A DNA stretch of 8,503 nt from an uncultured Collinsella sp. (lineage in GTDB: Bacteria; Actinomycetota; Coriobacteriia; Coriobacteriales; Coriobacteriaceae): positions 1-8,503 of the forward strand of contig CABUZE010000028.1 of NCBI GenBank assembly GCA_902495955.1, read 5' to 3'. The notes below the pieces were generated by a model, which saw only the letters and a list, made by a program, of their open reading frames with translations, was not told where the DNA came from and ran no database searches. The position numbers and the translations under genes are program-made. This document shows positions 6,083 to 8,503 of this stretch, piece after piece (positions within the stretch are counted from its first letter, which is position 1; every line of letters begins with the position of its first letter).

Positions 6083-7284
6083 CGCTCGAGCTGGGCCAGG
6101 AGCTCCTCGACGACTTCGACGGCATCGCCGACAACCTTATACTGGGCAGCACCAAAGATGGGGGCATCCGGGTCCTCGTTGATGGCGATAATGCACTCCG
6201 CCCCACCGATGCCGGCAAGATGCTGGATGGCGCCCGAAACACCGATACTCACGAGAAGCTTGGGCGAAACCGATACGCCCGTCTGGCCAATCTGATGGCG
6301 ATACTCCAACCAGCCGGCCTCCACGACAGGTCGCGTGCAGCCAAGCTCGGCCCCCAGAGCCTCGGCGAGCCTTCGCATCAGCGGCAGGTTTTTCTTGGAA
6401 CCAATGCCGCGACCCACCACGACCAGGCGCTCGGCATCGGCAATTGATGCCTGCTGCCCCCACTCCTCGGCGGGAATCGAGATCTCGACACGAGCCTTAG
6501 CATCATCCGTAAGCGATATCTGGGTGATCGTGCCGGAGCGGCCGTAGTCAAAGTCGGGCGCCTTAAAGATGCCGGGACGCACCGTTGCCATCTGAGGACG
6601 ATGATTGGGGCAGACGATGGTGGCCATCAGGTTGCCGCCAAACGCCGGACGCGTCTGTTGCAGCAGCCCCGTCTCCGTATCCATCGAAAGCACGGTGCAG
6701 TCGGCCGTAAGGCCCGTCTGCAGGCGCACGGCAACGCCAGGCGCCAGCTCGCGGCCAAAGGCGGTCGCACCGTACAGAATGGCTTCGGGCTTACGCTCGG
6801 CTACCAAATCGCAGATCAGCCGGGCGTAAACCTCCGCATCGTTCTGGCGCAGACGCTCGTCGCGACAGACCAGGACCTCGTCTGCACCGGCGCAAACCAG
6901 ATGCTCCAGGTCACCGAGAGAACCCTCGGGGCCCATACCGACCAGCGCCACCAGACGGCAGCCGCGAGCATCGGCAAGCTCGCGGCCCTTGCCCATGAGC
7001 TCATAGGCAACGGGAGTCACCGTATCGTGCTCGTCGGTCTGCACGAATACCCAAATGTCTCGATATGCATCAAGGTCCACCGCGCCAGCGGCCTCGTCAC
7101 GCTCGATCGAGATAGCATTGACAGGGCAGGCGTCGACGCACCCGCCGCATAGGATGCAGCCGTCGGTTACGCAGGCGCAACGGTTGGGCCGCTCGCCTTC
7201 CACTACGATGCCGCCCGAGGCACAGGCGCGAACGCAGCGACCGCAGCCGATACAGGCTTCGCTATCGATAATTAGTCCGCTCAT
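6079..7284 (-). CDS. etfA: Electron transfer flavoprotein alpha subunit with N-terminal 2[4Fe-4S] ferredoxin domain
   Basis: This 401-residue EtfA is longer than classical EtfA (about 310-330) because of an N-terminal ferredoxin domain. Two cysteine sets are visible: C11, C14, C17, C21 and C43, C46, C49, C53, the latter followed by Pro. The ETF alpha N-domain spans about residues 77-245. The FAD-binding C-domain spans about 280-395, with VVVGRGIG (288-295), GCTRPVVEAGW (315-325), QIGQTG (331-336), SIGVSGAIQH (346-355) and AINEDPDAPIF (367-377). EtfA with such a domain is known from the caffeyl-CoA reductase (CarE) and lactate dehydrogenase (LctC) complexes of Acetobacterium. There it takes part in flavin-based electron bifurcation or confurcation with ferredoxin. 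The start directly follows the etfB stop; GAGGGG lies 9 bases upstream, inside etfB. The final TAG shares CTAG with the opposing HD gene. Confidence 0.93.
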   Translation of the reverse strand: MSGLIIDSEACIGCGRCVRACASGGIVVEGERPNRCACVTDGCILCGGCVDACPVNAISIERDEAAGAVDLDAYRDIWVFVQTDEHDTVTPVAYELMGKGRELADARGCRLVALVGMGPEGSLGDLEHLVCAGADEVLVCRDERLRQNDAEVYARLICDLVAERKPEAILYGATAFGRELAPGVAVRLQTGLTADCTVLSMDTETGLLQQTRPAFGGNLMATIVCPNHRPQMATVRPGIFKAPDFDYGRSGTITQISLTDDAKARVEISIPAEEWGQQASIADAERLVVVGRGIGSKKNLPLMRRLAEALGAELGCTRPVVEAGWLEYRHQIGQTGVSVSPKLLVSIGVSGAIQHLAGIGGAECIIAINEDPDAPIFGAAQYKVVGDAVEVVEELLAQLER

Positions 7285-8100
7285 CTATGCCATCCCCTCG
7301 ATAATCTTGGCAAGTTTTGCCGCCTGCTCGGACGCCGTTCCGTCAACGGTCTCGCACGTTTGGTCGCGGTCGGGCACAAACGATCGCACGACCTGTGTCG
7401 GCGAGCCGGCAAGGCCGCAGCGCGCGGGGTCGGCGTTCACGTCGGCAGCGTTGACCACGCGCACGTCCGCCTCCTCGGCCGCACGAATACCGGCAATACT
7501 CGGCATGCGCAGTTGGCCAATCTCCTTGGCGGTCGTCATCGCGCACGGCATCTCAAGATAGACCGTCTCCTCGCCGGCATCGCAGCCGTGAACAAGAGCC
7601 AGCGAGCCGCAAGTCGTAAAGCCCGCGCTCTGCACGCAGCTCACGTCGGTCACGCAGGGAATCTCAAAGGCACCGGCAAGCTCGGGACCAATCTGGGCCG
7701 TATCGCCGTCCACCGCCATCTTGCCGCAGATGAGCAGGTCGAAATCCTCGTCGAGTGCCTCGATGCCGCACTTGAGGGCATAGGTGGTTGCCAGGGTATC
7801 GGCACCTGCAAAGGCGCGGTCGGTCAGCAGCAGTGCGTCATCGGCGCCTCGGGCGATGCAGTCGCGCAATAGCGATTCGGTCGCGGGGATGCCCATCGAC
7901 ACCACCGTTACGCGCACGTCCATGCCAAAGCCGATAAAGTCATCCTTCAGCGCCAGCGCGCATTCCAAAGCGCTCGCATCGAACGGGTTAATGACCGCCT
8001 GCTTGCCATCGCGCACGATGGTATTGGTCTTGGGGTCCATCTTGACCTCGGTGCTGCCCGGCACTGCCTTGACGCACACCACCATATGGAAATCGCTCAT
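7285..8100 (-). CDS. etfB: Electron transfer flavoprotein beta subunit
   Basis: This is the 271-residue beta partner of EtfA. Family features are VVCVKAVPGSTEVKMDPKTNTIVR (7-30) and INPFDASALECAL (37-49), then RDCIARGADDALLLTDRAFAGADTLATTYAL (79-109). The ETF-beta motif CGKMAVDGDTAQIGPELAG lies at 125-143, and LRMPSIAGIRAA...GLAGSPTQV at the C-terminal end (197-237). The VPgstEVkmDPkTnt start and DGDTAQ motif resemble the beta subunits of anaerobic bifurcating ETFs, which carry FAD; this is inference from motif style. I chose the ATG at 8100, 9 bases after AAAAGGGG. An in-frame GTG at 8106 overlaps the upstream stop but is only 3 bases from that site. It is the middle gene of the dehydrogenase-etfB-etfA unit, with no gap before etfA. 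Confidence 0.93.
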   Translation of the reverse strand: MSDFHMVVCVKAVPGSTEVKMDPKTNTIVRDGKQAVINPFDASALECALALKDDFIGFGMDVRVTVVSMGIPATESLLRDCIARGADDALLLTDRAFAGADTLATTYALKCGIEALDEDFDLLICGKMAVDGDTAQIGPELAGAFEIPCVTDVSCVQSAGFTTCGSLALVHGCDAGEETVYLEMPCAMTTAKEIGQLRMPSIAGIRAAEEADVRVVNAADVNADPARCGLAGSPTQVVRSFVPDRDQTCETVDGTASEQAAKLAKIIEGMA

Positions 8101-8102
8101 CT

Positions 8103-8503
8103 TCACGCGCCCCTTTTCTGGACGAGCTCATCCAAGAGCTTCTCCGAAAACAGGTTACCGCGACCCAGCTGCCCGGCAGGATCGAGCTGGAGCTTGAGCC
8201 GCGCCGACTCGACCATGGCCTCGTGACCGTACATCGTCTCCAAGAAGCCCGCCTTGATCTTGCCGACACCGTGTTCGGCGGAGACGGCGCCGCCCATGGC
8301 CGTGACCTCGGAAGCCCACTGGGCAAAGAGTTCTCCGCCGCGGCGGTAATCCTGCGCATCGCGCGGCAGAATATTCACATGCAGATGGTTGTTACCGATG
8401 TGCCCCCAGGCGGCAGATTCAAGCCCACTTTCGGCCAACGTGCGGCGATAAAGGGCGATGACATCGGCCAAGCGCGCGTTGGGCACCGACATGTCCGAGC
8501 CCA
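8103..8503 (-). CDS. FAD-linked 2-hydroxyacid dehydrogenase (GlcD/D-lactate dehydrogenase type), C-terminal part; 5' end outside window
   Basis: This is the last 130 or so residues of a FAD-binding type 4 oxidoreductase, the family of glycolate oxidase GlcD and D-lactate dehydrogenases. These oxidise a 2-hydroxyacid to a 2-oxoacid and pass the electrons to another protein. Visible C-terminal motifs are SDMSVPNARL at the edge, GHIGNNHLHVNILPRD (near 8360-8410), and VSAEHGVGKIKAGFLETMYG (near 8225-8285). The frame runs past base 8503, so the FAD-binding half is not seen. Asn replaces the Asp usual in the GHxGDGNxH motif of GlcD-type enzymes. It ends with TGA at 8103-8105, two bases before the etfB start, so dehydrogenase and ETF should be made together, as in lctBCD of Acetobacterium (there the order is B-C-D). 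Lactate is the likeliest substrate; glycolate or another 2-hydroxyacid is possible. Confidence 0.88.
   Translation of the reverse strand, partial: GSDMSVPNARLADVIALYRRTLAESGLESAAWGHIGNNHLHVNILPRDAQDYRRGGELFAQWASEVTAMGGAVSAEHGVGKIKAGFLETMYGHEAMVESARLKLQLDPAGQLGRGNLFSEKLLDELVQKRGA

Noticed and set aside
1..8503. Search for CRISPR arrays, insertion sequences, phage genes, toxin-antitoxin pairs or other defence genes.
   Set aside because: No direct-repeat arrays, transposase motifs or small paired genes were found; the window is ordinary metabolic and transport chromosome.

Overview
The window looks like a piece of chromosome from a high-GC, anaerobic, Gram-positive-type bacterium. The gene set and protein styles fit the Coriobacteriia, and Collinsella or a close relative is my best guess. 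The supports are a single-chain PurL, a KDG permease, an EtfA with an N-terminal ferredoxin domain next to EtfB and a GlcD-type dehydrogenase, AzlCD, and strong GAGG-type ribosome binding sites. This assignment is inference; there is no rRNA or other marker here. No phage, insertion sequence, CRISPR array or defence gene is visible.

Layout, left to right. (1) On the + strand: the 3' end of purL (glutaminase part of FGAM synthase), an intrinsic terminator, then a DMT/EamA-family exporter. (2) A 190-base gap with a strong two-way terminator at 1602-1640. (3) On the - strand, read from right to left: azlC-azlD (overlapping, branched-chain amino acid export), kdgT (2-keto-3-deoxygluconate permease), and a seven-helix membrane GGDEF protein (diguanylate cyclase). 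Each of the last two is preceded by a leader with dyad symmetry. (4) On the + strand: a soluble HD-domain phosphohydrolase, divergent from azlC across a 127-base region holding a perfect 10-bp inverted repeat. (5) On the - strand, entering from the right edge: the end of a FAD-linked 2-hydroxyacid (lactate/glycolate type) dehydrogenase, then etfB and etfA, packed with almost no spacing.

How the genes work together. The right-hand operon is the clearest unit. It resembles the electron-confurcating lactate dehydrogenase-ETF complex of anaerobes (LctBCD of Acetobacterium woodii), in which EtfAB couples oxidation of a 2-hydroxyacid to ferredoxin and NAD. Its last gene meets the HD gene tail to tail, and a single CTAG supplies the stop codon of both. 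The middle genes are mostly transporters (drug/metabolite, branched-chain amino acid, KDG) with a c-di-GMP signalling protein. They appear to be separate transcription units. I see no clearly new multi-gene system. The most interesting items are the dyad elements in the leaders and the ETF-dehydrogenase operon.
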